Part shown: positions 16,461-24,689 of the stretch, piece by piece
Layout of the letters: every line of letters begins with the position of its first letter
How positions within the stretch are numbered: position 1 is the first letter of the stretch
Program-made: the position numbers and the translations under genes
The notes under the pieces: generated by a model
The model's database searches: none
The model's input: only the letters and a program-made list of their open reading frames with translations
Told to the model about the DNA's origin: nothing
Assembly: GCF_947253225.1 (NCBI RefSeq)
Contig: NZ_CAMXYR010000002.1
Coordinates: forward strand, 1-62,102
Direction of reading: 5' to 3'
DNA from: an uncultured Anaerococcus sp.
Lineage (GTDB): Bacteria; Bacillota; Clostridia; Tissierellales; Peptoniphilaceae
DNA length: 62,102 nucleotides

Positions 16461-17483
16461 ATGGATAAAATAAATTTAAAAGATAAACAAACCCTAGAGA
16501 AACTAAAAGAGTATCTGAACTCAGACGACTTGAGTGAGGAAGAAATCTTTACAATTCTTGAGGGACTATCGCAAGAAGAAAAAGATGATATAATGGAAAT
16601 CATAACTGATGATATTGAAGATGAGGATGATGACGATGATGACTTTATCGGTAGAAACAAGTCAGGCGTAAATGCTTCAATCACCCCAATCAAAAGAAAA
16701 GATATGATGAAATTATCTGACCTAACCAATGAGCAAATTGTAGAACAATTTCAAATAGGCAACCAAAATGCCCTTGCAGCCCTTGTTGAAAAAAACCAAG
16801 GTCTAGTTAGGTCAAGAGCTTCCTACTTTTTTAGGTCTCATGGTAATGACTTAGACCTCGAGGATTTAGTTCAATCAGGTATGCTGGGCATGATTCGTGC
16901 TGCGGAAAAATTTGACTTATCTTTGGGCTATAAGTTTACAACATACGCTTACAAGTGGATTGATAAGGCGATAAGAAAAGCTATCAACAAGGAAGGCCAT
17001 ACAATAAGAATTCCAGCTGGGAAATATTTAAAATTAAATAAGTTAAAGCAAATCCTAAAGGCAAATCCTGAGGCAAGCGATGAGGAACTCTATAGGATAT
17101 TAGAAAATGAAGGAATTGACAAAAAACAAGCCGATGACCTTTTCCTAATCAATAGAAACCAAGTAAATTCCACATCCTTAAATATCAATCTCGATAGTGA
17201 AGATTCGACAGGTGATGAGCTTATGGATATGGTTGGTGATGAATCAACTCCAGTTGATATGCTAATCCTCGAAAAAGATATGGAGAATTTTCTCTTAAAG
17301 GCTTTGGACCAACTTACCGATAGGGAAAAGCAAATAATAATTTACAGGTATGGTCTTGATAATGAAAAACCAAAAACCCTAGAAGAAATAGGAAAGATTT
17401 ACGATTTATCAAGAGAAAGAATCAGACAAATTGAAAATCAGGCTCTTGGAAAGCTCAAGGAATTTTCAGAAAGAGAAGAATAA
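16461..17483 (+). CDS. Sigma-70 family RNA polymerase sigma factor (group 1/2-like)
   Basis: About 340 residues. The first 60 form an acidic helical region (SDDLSEEEIFTILEGLSQEE, then runs of Asp and Glu). Region 2 is DLVQSGMLGMIRAAEKFDLS with YKFTTYAYKWIDKAIRKAI; region 3 starts HTIRIPAGKYLKLNKLKQ; region 4 has LTDREKQIIIYRYGL and the HTH TLEEIGKIYDLSRERIRQIE. It resembles a primary or group 2 sigma, yet it lies after yacP, where Bacillus has sigH. The start at 16461 is chosen because GGGTGG (16451-16456) precedes it; ATG 16449 is possible. Whether it is the housekeeping factor or an alternative one cannot be decided here. Confidence 0.85.
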   Translation: MDKINLKDKQTLEKLKEYLNSDDLSEEEIFTILEGLSQEEKDDIMEIITDDIEDEDDDDDDFIGRNKSGVNASITPIKRKDMMKLSDLTNEQIVEQFQIGNQNALAALVEKNQGLVRSRASYFFRSHGNDLDLEDLVQSGMLGMIRAAEKFDLSLGYKFTTYAYKWIDKAIRKAINKEGHTIRIPAGKYLKLNKLKQILKANPEASDEELYRILENEGIDKKQADDLFLINRNQVNSTSLNINLDSEDSTGDELMDMVGDESTPVDMLILEKDMENFLLKALDQLTDREKQIIIYRYGLDNEKPKTLEEIGKIYDLSRERIRQIENQALGKLKEFSEREE

Positions 17484-17758
17484 AAATAAGTGCTGGCTAT
17501 AATTATAAATTATGTAATTATCATATGAAACCTAAAAATGCTATTAATTGCAAAGTTTAAATGCAGATATAGGTTAGCAGATAAGAGCATAATTGTTAAT
17601 TAACTTTAGTCAGCATATTTTTTATGAGAATATTGGAAAAAGCTTGTAGTGGTCTAGTCTTTTTTAAGAAAAAATATGTGTATAAATTACAAGAAACGTT
17701 TGCATTTTATATAAGAATCTAGTAATATAATAATAGATTATATAAAAAGGAGGTACCT
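17484..17758 (+). other. Intergenic region with possible structured RNA and ptsH promoter area
   Basis: 275 bp without a gene. TGCTGGCT near 17491 can pair with AGTCAGCA near 17608, followed by TATTTTTT, which would close a domain of about 120 nt; inside, AACCT can pair with AGGTT, and TGCA-containing segments with each other. This would fit the terminator of the upstream operon or an independent RNA. Nearer ptsH, TATAAT lies at 17726-17731 without a clear -35. Confidence 0.3.
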
Positions 17759-18025
17759 ATGTACGAACAAAAAGTAACACTTTCTAATGAAATAGGTTTA
17801 CATGCTAGGCCAGCATCTATCTTTATAAGACAAGCTGTTAAGTTCCCATGTGATATCACAGTAGTAAAAGCTGGAAGAAGCTATAATGCAAAATCTATCA
17901 TGTCAGTTCTTAGCATGAGTGCTTCTAAAGGCGATGAGATAATAATAAGGGCCGAAGGCGATGGTGAAAATGAAGCAGTCGCTTCACTCATTGACTTAGT
18001 TGAGAACAAATTAGGAAATTATTGA
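17759..18025 (+). CDS. ptsH: Phosphocarrier protein HPr
   Basis: 88-residue PTS phosphocarrier. It accepts phosphate from PEP-enzyme I at the histidine in GLHARPAS (residue 15) and passes it to the sugar-specific IIA proteins; the serine of AKSIMSVLSM (residue 46-47) is the HPr kinase target used in catabolite repression. AAGGAGGT precedes the ATG. It is a single gene with its own terminator; ptsI is not adjacent. The IIA-Glc protein at 40734 is a likely partner. Confidence 0.97.
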   Translation: MYEQKVTLSNEIGLHARPASIFIRQAVKFPCDITVVKAGRSYNAKSIMSVLSMSASKGDEIIIRAEGDGENEAVASLIDLVENKLGNY

Positions 18026-18045
18026 TTAATTGAATGATTTTACAT

Positions 18046-18075
18046 AAAACGAACTAGATGTTAGCTCGTTTTTTT
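18046..18075 (+). terminator. ptsH terminator
   Basis: AAACGAACTA pairs with TTAGCTCGTTT with one internal mismatch and runs into a T7 tract. Confidence 0.85.
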
Positions 18076-18121
18076 GTGTTAATTTTGCCCTAGATGGGGT
18101 AAATTGTTAGGAGAGAGTTAT

Positions 18122-18149
18122 TTGATAATTCCTAGCAAAAGAGTATACT
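18122..18149 (+). promoter_or_regulatory. suf operon promoter
   Basis: TTGATA (18122-18127), a 16-nt spacer and TATACT (18144-18149), about 40 bp before the sufC start. No regulator palindrome is obvious beside it. Confidence 0.65.
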
Positions 18150-18191
18150 TTAATTAGATTTTTTAAAATAATTTACGAAGAAGAGGTAGCT

Positions 18192-18923
18192 ATGAATAAT
18201 TTATTAAAGATAGAGAATCTTCATGTTTCTGTTGGAGATAAGAAGATTTTGGATGGTATAGATTTAGAGATAAACAAGGGTGAAGTCCACGTTGTTATGG
18301 GATCTAATGGTTCTGGTAAGTCAACTCTAATGAACTCTATTATGGCAAATCCTGTCTATGAGGTTACAGAAGGAAAGATATACTTTGAGGGAGAAGATAT
18401 CACTGATGAATCAGTAGATAAGAGAGCTAGACGTGGAATTTTCATGAGTTTTCAACATCCAGATGAAATCCCAGGAGTTAAGCTCAATGATTTTCTAAGG
18501 ATTTCTAAGGAACAAAAGGAAGGAAAGAAACCTTCTATTTTAGCTTTTAATAAAGAACTAGCCAAGGAAATGAAAGAGCTAAAACTTTCAGAGGATTATG
18601 CTAGTAGGTATGTAAATGTTGGTTTTTCTGGCGGGGAGAGAAAGAAATCAGAAATTCTACAAATGAAGATGCTTAATCCAAAGCTTGCCCTTCTTGACGA
18701 AACAGATTCAGGTCTTGATGTAGATGCAGTTAGAATTGTAAGCAAGGGAATCAAGGATTTCTTAACTAAAGATAATGCAGTAGTTATTATAACCCACCAT
18801 AGGGAGCTTCTTGCAAATATTAAGGCAGATTATGTTCATATCCTAAAAGATGGTAAAATCCAAGAAACTGGCGGAGATAGCCTAATGGATAAGATTGAAG
18901 AAGAAGGATACGAGTGGGTGTAA
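18192..18923 (+). CDS. sufC: Fe-S assembly ATPase SufC
   Basis: ABC-type ATPase of the SUF iron-sulfur cluster scaffold, working as SufBC2D in the cytoplasm. 243 residues. Walker A GSNGSGKSTLMNSI (from about residue 37), signature SGGERKKSE, Walker B LALLDETDSGLDVD and the H-loop ITHHREL are all present. The DETDSGLD variant is typical for SufC. It opens the operon sufC-B-D-S-U and has its own promoter. AAGAGGTAG precedes the ATG. Confidence 0.97.
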   Translation: MNNLLKIENLHVSVGDKKILDGIDLEINKGEVHVVMGSNGSGKSTLMNSIMANPVYEVTEGKIYFEGEDITDESVDKRARRGIFMSFQHPDEIPGVKLNDFLRISKEQKEGKKPSILAFNKELAKEMKELKLSEDYASRYVNVGFSGGERKKSEILQMKMLNPKLALLDETDSGLDVDAVRIVSKGIKDFLTKDNAVVIITHHRELLANIKADYVHILKDGKIQETGGDSLMDKIEEEGYEWV

Positions 18924-18924
18924 G

Positions 18925-20337
18925 ATGAAAGAAATTAATATTGAAGACCAACTAAAGGAGCTAGACCGAGGCTATTACGACTTCTTTAATGAATTTGAAT
19001 ATGCCGATATTACCGAAAAAGGTATTAATGCGGATATAGTAAATGAAATTTCCGATAAGAAAAACGAACCTGATTGGATGAGGAGAAGAAGGCTAAAATC
19101 CCTTGCTCTTTATGAAAAAATCGACAATCCAAGTTGGGGTCCAGACCTATCAGAGCTTAATATGAACGATATTACAACATATGTTAAGCCAAAGTCTGAC
19201 AAAAAATCTAACTGGGAAGCCCTTCCTGATGATATCAGAGATACTTTTGATAGGCTCGGTATTCCACAAGCTGAACAAGAATCTTTGGCAGGAGTGGGTG
19301 CTCAGTATGATAGTGAGGAAGTTTACCATTCTATCCAAAAACACCTCTCTGACCAAGGGGTTATCTTTATGGATTTTTCTTCAGCTGTTAGGGAGCATGA
19401 AGATATTGTAAAAGCCTACTTCCAAAAGGCCATTCCTCCAACTCTTCACAAGTATGCAGCCCTTCACGGTGCAGTTTGGTCAGGAGGTTCGTTGATTTAT
19501 GTTCCTGAAGGAGTTGAGGTTGATATTCCTCTCCAATCCTATTACAGGCTCAACGCTCCAGGAGCTGGACAGTTTGAACACACTATGATAATTGCAGAAG
19601 ATAATGCCAAGGTTCACTTTATAGAAGGTTGTTCTGCACCAAGATACAATGTAGTTAACCTTCACGCAGGGTCAGTAGAAATTTTTGTAGGAAAAAATGC
19701 TGAAGTAAGATTTTCAACCATAGAAAACTGGTCAAGAAATATGTATAACTTAAATACAAAAAGAGCTATCGTCCAAGAAGGTGGCAAGGTTATTTGGGTT
19801 TCAGGTTCTTTTGGCTCTAAGGTTTCCATGCTATATCCAACAAGTGTTCTTGTGGGAGAAGGAGCTAGTGCAGAATACACAGGAATTACCTTTGCATCTA
19901 ACGGCCAATATATCGACAACGGTTGCTCTATGATTCATCTTGCGCCAAATACTTATTCAACAGCTCTAACCAAGTCAATTACAGCTGGAAATGGCAAGTC
20001 TATGACAAGATCTCTAGTTCAAATCAAGAAAAATGCCAAGGGGTCAAGGTCAACTGTAGATTGTGAAAATCTCATGATTTCTGAAGAATCTCAATCAGAT
20101 ACAATTCCAGTACTAGATATAAGAAATGATGATGTAGATTGTGGTCACGAGGCAAAAATTGGCTCAATCGACCAAGGTCAAATCTTCTACCTAATGAGCA
20201 GGGGAATCCCTGAAGAAGAGGCTAAATCAATGATTGTAAGAGGTTTTGCTGAGCCTATTTCTAGGGAACTTCCACTAGAATATGCTGTGGAGATGAACCA
20301 CCTTATTGATATGGAATTGGAAGGAGCAAATGGTTGA
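18925..20337 (+). CDS. sufB: Fe-S cluster assembly scaffold SufB
   Basis: Scaffold subunit on which nascent clusters are built; 470 residues. The beta-helix core contains AALHGAVWSGGSLIYVPEG, FIEGCSAPRYNVVNLHAG, the conserved ENWSRNMYNLNTKR and the C-terminal DCGHEAKIGSIDQGQIFYL, where the cysteine and histidine needed for assembly lie. The ATG at 18925 follows the sufC stop by one base, with a weak GGGTG upstream, so translation is probably coupled. It overlaps sufD by one base. Confidence 0.97.
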   Translation: MKEINIEDQLKELDRGYYDFFNEFEYADITEKGINADIVNEISDKKNEPDWMRRRRLKSLALYEKIDNPSWGPDLSELNMNDITTYVKPKSDKKSNWEALPDDIRDTFDRLGIPQAEQESLAGVGAQYDSEEVYHSIQKHLSDQGVIFMDFSSAVREHEDIVKAYFQKAIPPTLHKYAALHGAVWSGGSLIYVPEGVEVDIPLQSYYRLNAPGAGQFEHTMIIAEDNAKVHFIEGCSAPRYNVVNLHAGSVEIFVGKNAEVRFSTIENWSRNMYNLNTKRAIVQEGGKVIWVSGSFGSKVSMLYPTSVLVGEGASAEYTGITFASNGQYIDNGCSMIHLAPNTYSTALTKSITAGNGKSMTRSLVQIKKNAKGSRSTVDCENLMISEESQSDTIPVLDIRNDDVDCGHEAKIGSIDQGQIFYLMSRGIPEEEAKSMIVRGFAEPISRELPLEYAVEMNHLIDMELEGANG

Positions 20338-21392
20338 TGGCAAGAATTAATGAAATGAGAATGCCAACTTGGGCAAGCCTTGGTCTAAACTACCTAAAGG
20401 AATCCAAGCTTGGTATTGAAAATATAGAGAAAAAAACATATTCAAAAGAGGAAATCTCAAAGGGCATTGAGGAAGTTGATCAAGCCCTTGCCTTGTATAA
20501 GACAGGAATTTCTGAAACTTTAAATGAGGAAAATGAAGTTTATAGAAACTTTGCCCTAAATTTTGAAGTTGATGGTAAAAAAGAAACTGAATTTATCAAT
20601 CTTACGCTTGGCGATAGTAGGGATGTTTTGGTTTCAAATATAGATATTAACGCCAAAAAATCAAGTGAGTCTTCTTTTCTTGTAAGTATTACTGGGGAGG
20701 GTGAAGGTTCAACCTACCTAAACTCAAGGATTAAGGCAAAGCTTGAAGAAGATAGCTATGTGAAACTTGTTGTTGTAACAAATCTCGGCAAGAAAGCTGT
20801 AAATATCAATTCTATTGCGACTTATCTTGGTGATAGAGCTGTCCTTGATGTTACTTATGTAGAAGTTGGAGCTGGCAAATCTCTAGTAAATATTACCAAT
20901 ATCCTCAAGGGAGAAGAGGCTAAGGTAATTCAAAATGGAGTTTATTTCAAAGAGGGAGAGGATTTCCTTGACCTTCTTGCTACAAATGTTCATTATGGAA
21001 ATAATACCGACTCTTCATGTATGTTTAATGGTGCCTTGAAGGATAAGGCTGAGAAGAACTTCAAGGGCATAGTTGATTTAAGAAGAGGATGTACCAAGGC
21101 AGATGGAAAAATAGGAGATTACTCAATGATGTTATCAGATGATGTAATCAATAAATCTGCGCCAATTCTTCTTAACGAAGAAAAGGAAGTTTCAGGAAAT
21201 CATGCTGCAAGTGTTGGAAGGCTTAACAAAGATATGCTATTCTATATCATGAGCAGGGGCTTTAGCAAAAAGCAAGCAGAAGCTATGATGCTTGAAGCAA
21301 ACTTCGCTCCAGCTATTGATAGGATAGAAGATGAAGCCTTGAGAACTTCCATCAAAGAAAAAGTTCACCAAATGAATACGAAGGCAGAATAA
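20337..21392 (+). CDS. sufD: Fe-S cluster assembly protein SufD
   Basis: Partner of SufB in the SufBC2D scaffold, 351 residues. It shares the beta-helix fold (VKLVVVTNLGKKAVNINSI, MFNGALKDKAEKNFKGIVDL) and the family end GNHAASVGRLNKDMLFYIMSRG. In place of the SufB DCGHEAKIGS it has GNHAASVGRL, as normal SufD does. The ATG is formed by the TGATG overlap with sufB, and its stop overlaps the sufS start in TAATG. Confidence 0.93.
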   Translation: MARINEMRMPTWASLGLNYLKESKLGIENIEKKTYSKEEISKGIEEVDQALALYKTGISETLNEENEVYRNFALNFEVDGKKETEFINLTLGDSRDVLVSNIDINAKKSSESSFLVSITGEGEGSTYLNSRIKAKLEEDSYVKLVVVTNLGKKAVNINSIATYLGDRAVLDVTYVEVGAGKSLVNITNILKGEEAKVIQNGVYFKEGEDFLDLLATNVHYGNNTDSSCMFNGALKDKAEKNFKGIVDLRRGCTKADGKIGDYSMMLSDDVINKSAPILLNEEKEVSGNHAASVGRLNKDMLFYIMSRGFSKKQAEAMMLEANFAPAIDRIEDEALRTSIKEKVHQMNTKAE

Positions 21393-22612
21393 TGAATGTA
21401 GAAAAGATTAGAGATGACTTTGCCTACCTCGATGGCAAAAAGGTAGGTAAGGAGGTTATTTATTTAGACACAGGTGCTACTAGCCAAAAACCTTCCTGTG
21501 TTATAGAGGCTGTAGATAATTATTATAGGTACTCAAATGCTAATCCTCATAGGGGAGCACATTTCCTAAGTTGGAAGGCGACAGAGGCTTATGAAAATAC
21601 AAGGGAAGTTGTAAGAAAGTTTATAGGAGCGAAAAGGGCAAGTGAGATTGTCTTTACAAGATCAACCACAGAATCTATAAATCTCTTAGCCTACTCTTAT
21701 GGTCTGTCCAAGCTAAGGTCAGGTGATGAAATTCTAATAAGCATCCTAGACCATCACGCTAACCTTGTTCCTTGGCAAATGGTAGCCAAGAAAACTGGGG
21801 CAAAACTAGTTTACGCCTACCTAAAGGATGATTATAGCTTAGACTATGACGACCTTAGAAGTAAGATTAATGAAAAAACTAAAATTGTATCAATCACAGG
21901 CTCAAGCAATGTTACGGGTGAGCTAATTGACTCAAAATTAATCACCAAGTGGGCTCACGAAGTTGGAGCGATATCTATAGTTGATGGAGCTCAACTTATC
22001 CCTCATGTGAAAACAGATGTTGTGGATATTGATTGTGATTTTTTGGCTTTTTCAGGTCATAAGATGTTCTCACCTATGGGAATAGGAGTTCTTTATGGAA
22101 AGTATGAACTTCTCAAAGAACTTGAACCTTTTAACCTAGGTGGAGATATGATAGAATATGTCTATGAGCAAGAATCAACCTACCAAGATCCACCTCTAAA
22201 ATTTGAAGCAGGAACTCCGAATGTTGGAGGAGTTATTGGTATAGGAGCTGCCATAGAATATGTAGAAAAAATAGGTATGGAAGAAATCTTTGCCTATGAA
22301 CACGAGCTAACCCAATATGCATACGATTTGATAAAAGATATACCAAACATTAAAATCTTCTATCCACCAAAGGATAAGGCAGGCTCTGTAATATCTTTTA
22401 CCTTCACAGATATTCACCCTCACGATATAGCAACAATCCTTGATAGCAAGGGAATTGCTGTAAGAAGTGGCCACCACTGTGCTATGCCCTTACACCAATA
22501 CCTAGGGACATCTGCGACAGCAAGAGCAACATTTTCTATCTACAACACTAAAAAAGAAGCAGAGATTTTTGCAAAAGAGCTTAAAAACGTAAGAAAGGTG
22601 ATGGGCCTATAA
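21392..22612 (+). CDS. sufS: Cysteine desulfurase SufS
   Basis: PLP enzyme (class V aminotransferase fold, group II) that takes sulfur from cysteine as an enzyme persulfide and hands it to SufU. 406 residues. YLDTGATSQKP opens the fold; the PLP lysine is in FSGHKMFSPMGIGVLYG near residue 226; the catalytic cysteine is in VRSGHHCAMPLHQYLG near residue 367. ILDHHANLVPWQ is also characteristic. It is coupled by one-base overlaps to sufD and sufU. Confidence 0.97.
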   Translation: MNVEKIRDDFAYLDGKKVGKEVIYLDTGATSQKPSCVIEAVDNYYRYSNANPHRGAHFLSWKATEAYENTREVVRKFIGAKRASEIVFTRSTTESINLLAYSYGLSKLRSGDEILISILDHHANLVPWQMVAKKTGAKLVYAYLKDDYSLDYDDLRSKINEKTKIVSITGSSNVTGELIDSKLITKWAHEVGAISIVDGAQLIPHVKTDVVDIDCDFLAFSGHKMFSPMGIGVLYGKYELLKELEPFNLGGDMIEYVYEQESTYQDPPLKFEAGTPNVGGVIGIGAAIEYVEKIGMEEIFAYEHELTQYAYDLIKDIPNIKIFYPPKDKAGSVISFTFTDIHPHDIATILDSKGIAVRSGHHCAMPLHQYLGTSATARATFSIYNTKKEAEIFAKELKNVRKVMGL

Positions 22613-23031
22613 TGAACATGGAAGAAATTTATAGTCAAATAATATTAGATCATTCGAGAAATCAAGCAAATAAACACGACCTGGCTGATGCTGACATCAA
22701 AGAGCCAGGCCACAACCCATCTTGTGGGGATGAGATTGTCCTTCAACTAAAGATGGATGGAGATGTTATAAAAGATGCAGCTTTCACTGGAGATGGTTGT
22801 GCTATAAGCCAAGCTGCAACAAGCGTTATGTGCGATATAATTGTTGGAAAAACTAAGCAAGAAGCCAAAAAGCTTGCAGATATCTATATTAGAATGATAA
22901 AAAGAGAAGAAGTTAGTGATGAGGAATTGGAACTTCTTGAGGATGCAGTAGCCTTTAAGAATATCCAAAATATGCCTCAAAGAGTAAAGTGTGCCCTCCT
23001 ATCTTGGAAAACACTCGACCAAACCATCTAA
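22612..23031 (+). CDS. sufU: Sulfur-transfer protein SufU
   Basis: Zinc-dependent sulfurtransferase of Gram-positive SUF systems that accepts sulfur from SufS. 139 residues. The three cysteines stand in NPSCGDEI (near 41), TGDGCAISQA (near 66) and QRVKCALLSW (near 128); the D in PSCGD is the fourth zinc ligand. The insertion between the second and third cysteine separates SufU from IscU. Start is by TAATG overlap with sufS; the ATG two codons later is an alternative. It completes a full SufCBDSU set. Confidence 0.95.
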   Translation: MNMEEIYSQIILDHSRNQANKHDLADADIKEPGHNPSCGDEIVLQLKMDGDVIKDAAFTGDGCAISQAATSVMCDIIVGKTKQEAKKLADIYIRMIKREEVSDEELELLEDAVAFKNIQNMPQRVKCALLSWKTLDQTI

Positions 23032-23032
23032 G

Positions 23033-23215
23033 ATGAATAAGAAAAAATTCGATAGGCTTGAGTTTCTAACTAGCCTTGCAACTGCACTCTTATTATTTAT
23101 TCTTGCCTATATCCAATACATAAAAGGAAGAACTTTCTTTTGGTTAATCCTGCTAGCAGGGATTTTGATGAGTGCAAATTCCTATGTAAAATACAAAATA
23201 TATAGAAAATCATAA
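23033..23215 (+). CDS. Small membrane protein
   Basis: 60 residues: a basic start (NKKKFDRLEF), then two hydrophobic helices (LTSLATALLLFILAYIQYI and FFWLILLAGILMSANSYV), and a basic end. The ATG lies 2 bp after the sufU stop, and a terminator follows directly, so it is the last gene of the suf operon. I do not recognise a family. There is no strong ribosome site, so it may depend on translation of sufU. Confidence 0.6.
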   Translation: MNKKKFDRLEFLTSLATALLLFILAYIQYIKGRTFFWLILLAGILMSANSYVKYKIYRKS

Positions 23216-23220
23216 GAAAA

Positions 23221-23253
23221 AAGCTGGCTTACTATTACTGAGCCAGCTTTTTT
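23221..23253. terminator. Bidirectional terminator between suf operon and tetR gene
   Basis: AAGCTGGCT (23221-23229) pairs with AGCCAGCTT (23241-23249), with T runs on both strands. It serves the suf operon and the converging TetR gene. Confidence 0.88.
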
Positions 23254-23827
23254 AGGAAACATAATTATTAATAGCTGCTGTAAGAGAACTTGTAAGGGTG
23301 ATTTGAATAAAATAATTGATTCTGTCTTTAGAGATGGGATCTTTTTTTGTGATTATTTCTGTAAGGATTCCTGCTATAGCCTCCGTTGTGTAATCTGTTA
23401 GGAAACTTCTGTAGGAATCATCGATTATCTTTCCGAGTCTTGCTTCTCCTAAAACTATGAAATTTTTTATGATTTCCTTAAAGTCTTTTGCCAAAAATCT
23501 CTTTAGGTCTCTTTCTCCAACTGAAAATAAGATATTTCTTAGGAAGGCTTGGTTTTCTTTGATGTAGTCAAGGGTGAAGTCAATTGCCTTATCTATATCA
23601 TCTATTGAATCGTAGGTTTTGACCTTATCGATTGCCTCTTGCTCCAAGGTCCACCTCAATAAGTCGTAGATATCTTCAAAGTGATAGTAGAAAGTATTCC
23701 TATTTACCTCACTTTTTTTAATTATTTCCGTGACCGTAAGCTTGGCGAAGGACTTGGTTTCAAGTAGGTCCTTTAGACTTTTAGCCAGACTTAGTTTAGT
23801 ATTATAAGAGTTTATTTCATTTCTCAT
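23252..23827 (-). CDS. TetR family transcriptional regulator
   Basis: 191-residue repressor. The N-terminal HTH runs through KSLKDLLETKSFAKLTVTEII and KKSEVNRNTFYYHFEDIYDLL; the helical C-terminal part resembles the TetR_C domain found in YxaF/DhaS-like members. AAGGAGAA precedes the ATG on the minus strand. It is divergent from the ABC exporter at 23979, with a palindrome between them at 23870-23886, the usual arrangement for a local repressor of an efflux or export system. The ligand is unknown. Confidence 0.9.
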   Translation of the reverse strand: MRNEINSYNTKLSLAKSLKDLLETKSFAKLTVTEIIKKSEVNRNTFYYHFEDIYDLLRWTLEQEAIDKVKTYDSIDDIDKAIDFTLDYIKENQAFLRNILFSVGERDLKRFLAKDFKEIIKNFIVLGEARLGKIIDDSYRSFLTDYTTEAIAGILTEIITKKDPISKDRINYFIQITLTSSLTAAINNYVS

Positions 23828-23869
23828 AAATTTCTCCTTAGATAAATTTTACCATCAATTCCATACATT

Positions 23870-23886
23870 TGTCTAATAAATAGACA
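23870..23886. promoter_or_regulatory. Candidate TetR operator
   Basis: TGTCTAATAAATAGACA is a perfect 6-bp inverted repeat with a 5-bp spacer in the divergent gap between the TetR gene and the ABC transporter. Position and symmetry fit the repressor encoded next to it. Confidence 0.65.
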
Positions 23887-23978
23887 CAAGCCTTAAATTA
23901 CTGCTTGTAAGTTCTAGGTGAGCTAGTAAATTCTATTTATGAGTTAAGATATTTAATTTTATGAAAGGAATTATTAAG

Positions 23979-24683
23979 ATGGCTTATATAGAGATGAAGA
24001 ATTCTTATAAAATATACAATGAAGGTAAACAAAATGAAGTAGTAGCTAACAGAGATGTGAACTTTGCTATCGATAAGGGAGAGCTTGCCATAATTTTAGG
24101 TAACTCTGGAGCAGGTAAGTCCACTATCCTCAATATTCTAGGAGGAATGGACACTAATAGTAAGGGCGAGGTTATAATTGATGGAAAGAATATAGCGAAT
24201 TTTGATAAAAAAGAGCTTACAACCTACAGGAGAAATGATGTAGGCTTTGTTTTTCAATTTTACAACCTAGTTCCTAACTTGACTGCTAAGGAAAATGTGG
24301 AGCTTGCATCGGATATTGTTAAGGATGCCCTTGATTCTGAGAAAGTATTAAGGGATGTAGGACTTGAAAAAAGGATGAATAATTTTCCAGCCGAGCTATC
24401 GGGTGGGGAGCAACAAAGAGTCGCCATAGCTCGTGCTATTGCCAAAAATCCCAAGATTCTTCTTTGTGATGAACCTACAGGAGCCCTTGACTATCAAACG
24501 GGTAAGCAAGTTTTAAAGATTCTCCAAACTATGGCTAGAAAGAAAAATGTTACGGTAATTATTGTAACCCACAATTCGGCTATAGCTCCTATTGCCGATA
24601 AGGTCATTCATGTAAGAAATGCAAGTGTGGAAGCTATTGAAGTGAACAAAAATCCAGCAGATATTGTTGATTTGGAATGGTAG
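23979..24683 (+). CDS. ABC transporter ATP-binding protein (MacB/LolD type)
   Basis: 234-residue ATPase of the type that energises FtsX-like permeases. Walker A GNSGAGKSTILNILGG, Q-loop VFQFYNLVPNLTAKEN, signature ELSGGEQQRVAIARA, Walker B ILLCDEPTGALD and the H-loop TVIIVTHNS are intact. I start at 23979 (AYIEMKNSYKIY) with AAAGGA upstream; an ATG six codons earlier has no ribosome site. Six bp separate it from its permease gene. Substrate is unknown: members handle lipids, peptides or antimicrobials. Confidence 0.93.
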   Translation: MAYIEMKNSYKIYNEGKQNEVVANRDVNFAIDKGELAIILGNSGAGKSTILNILGGMDTNSKGEVIIDGKNIANFDKKELTTYRRNDVGFVFQFYNLVPNLTAKENVELASDIVKDALDSEKVLRDVGLEKRMNNFPAELSGGEQQRVAIARAIAKNPKILLCDEPTGALDYQTGKQVLKILQTMARKKNVTVIIVTHNSAIAPIADKVIHVRNASVEAIEVNKNPADIVDLEW

Positions 24684-24689
24684 GAACTT

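Noticed and set aside
17691..17704. CcpA-like site AAACGTTTGCA before ptsH
   Set aside because: Four mismatches to the usual cre consensus; too weak to report as an operator.
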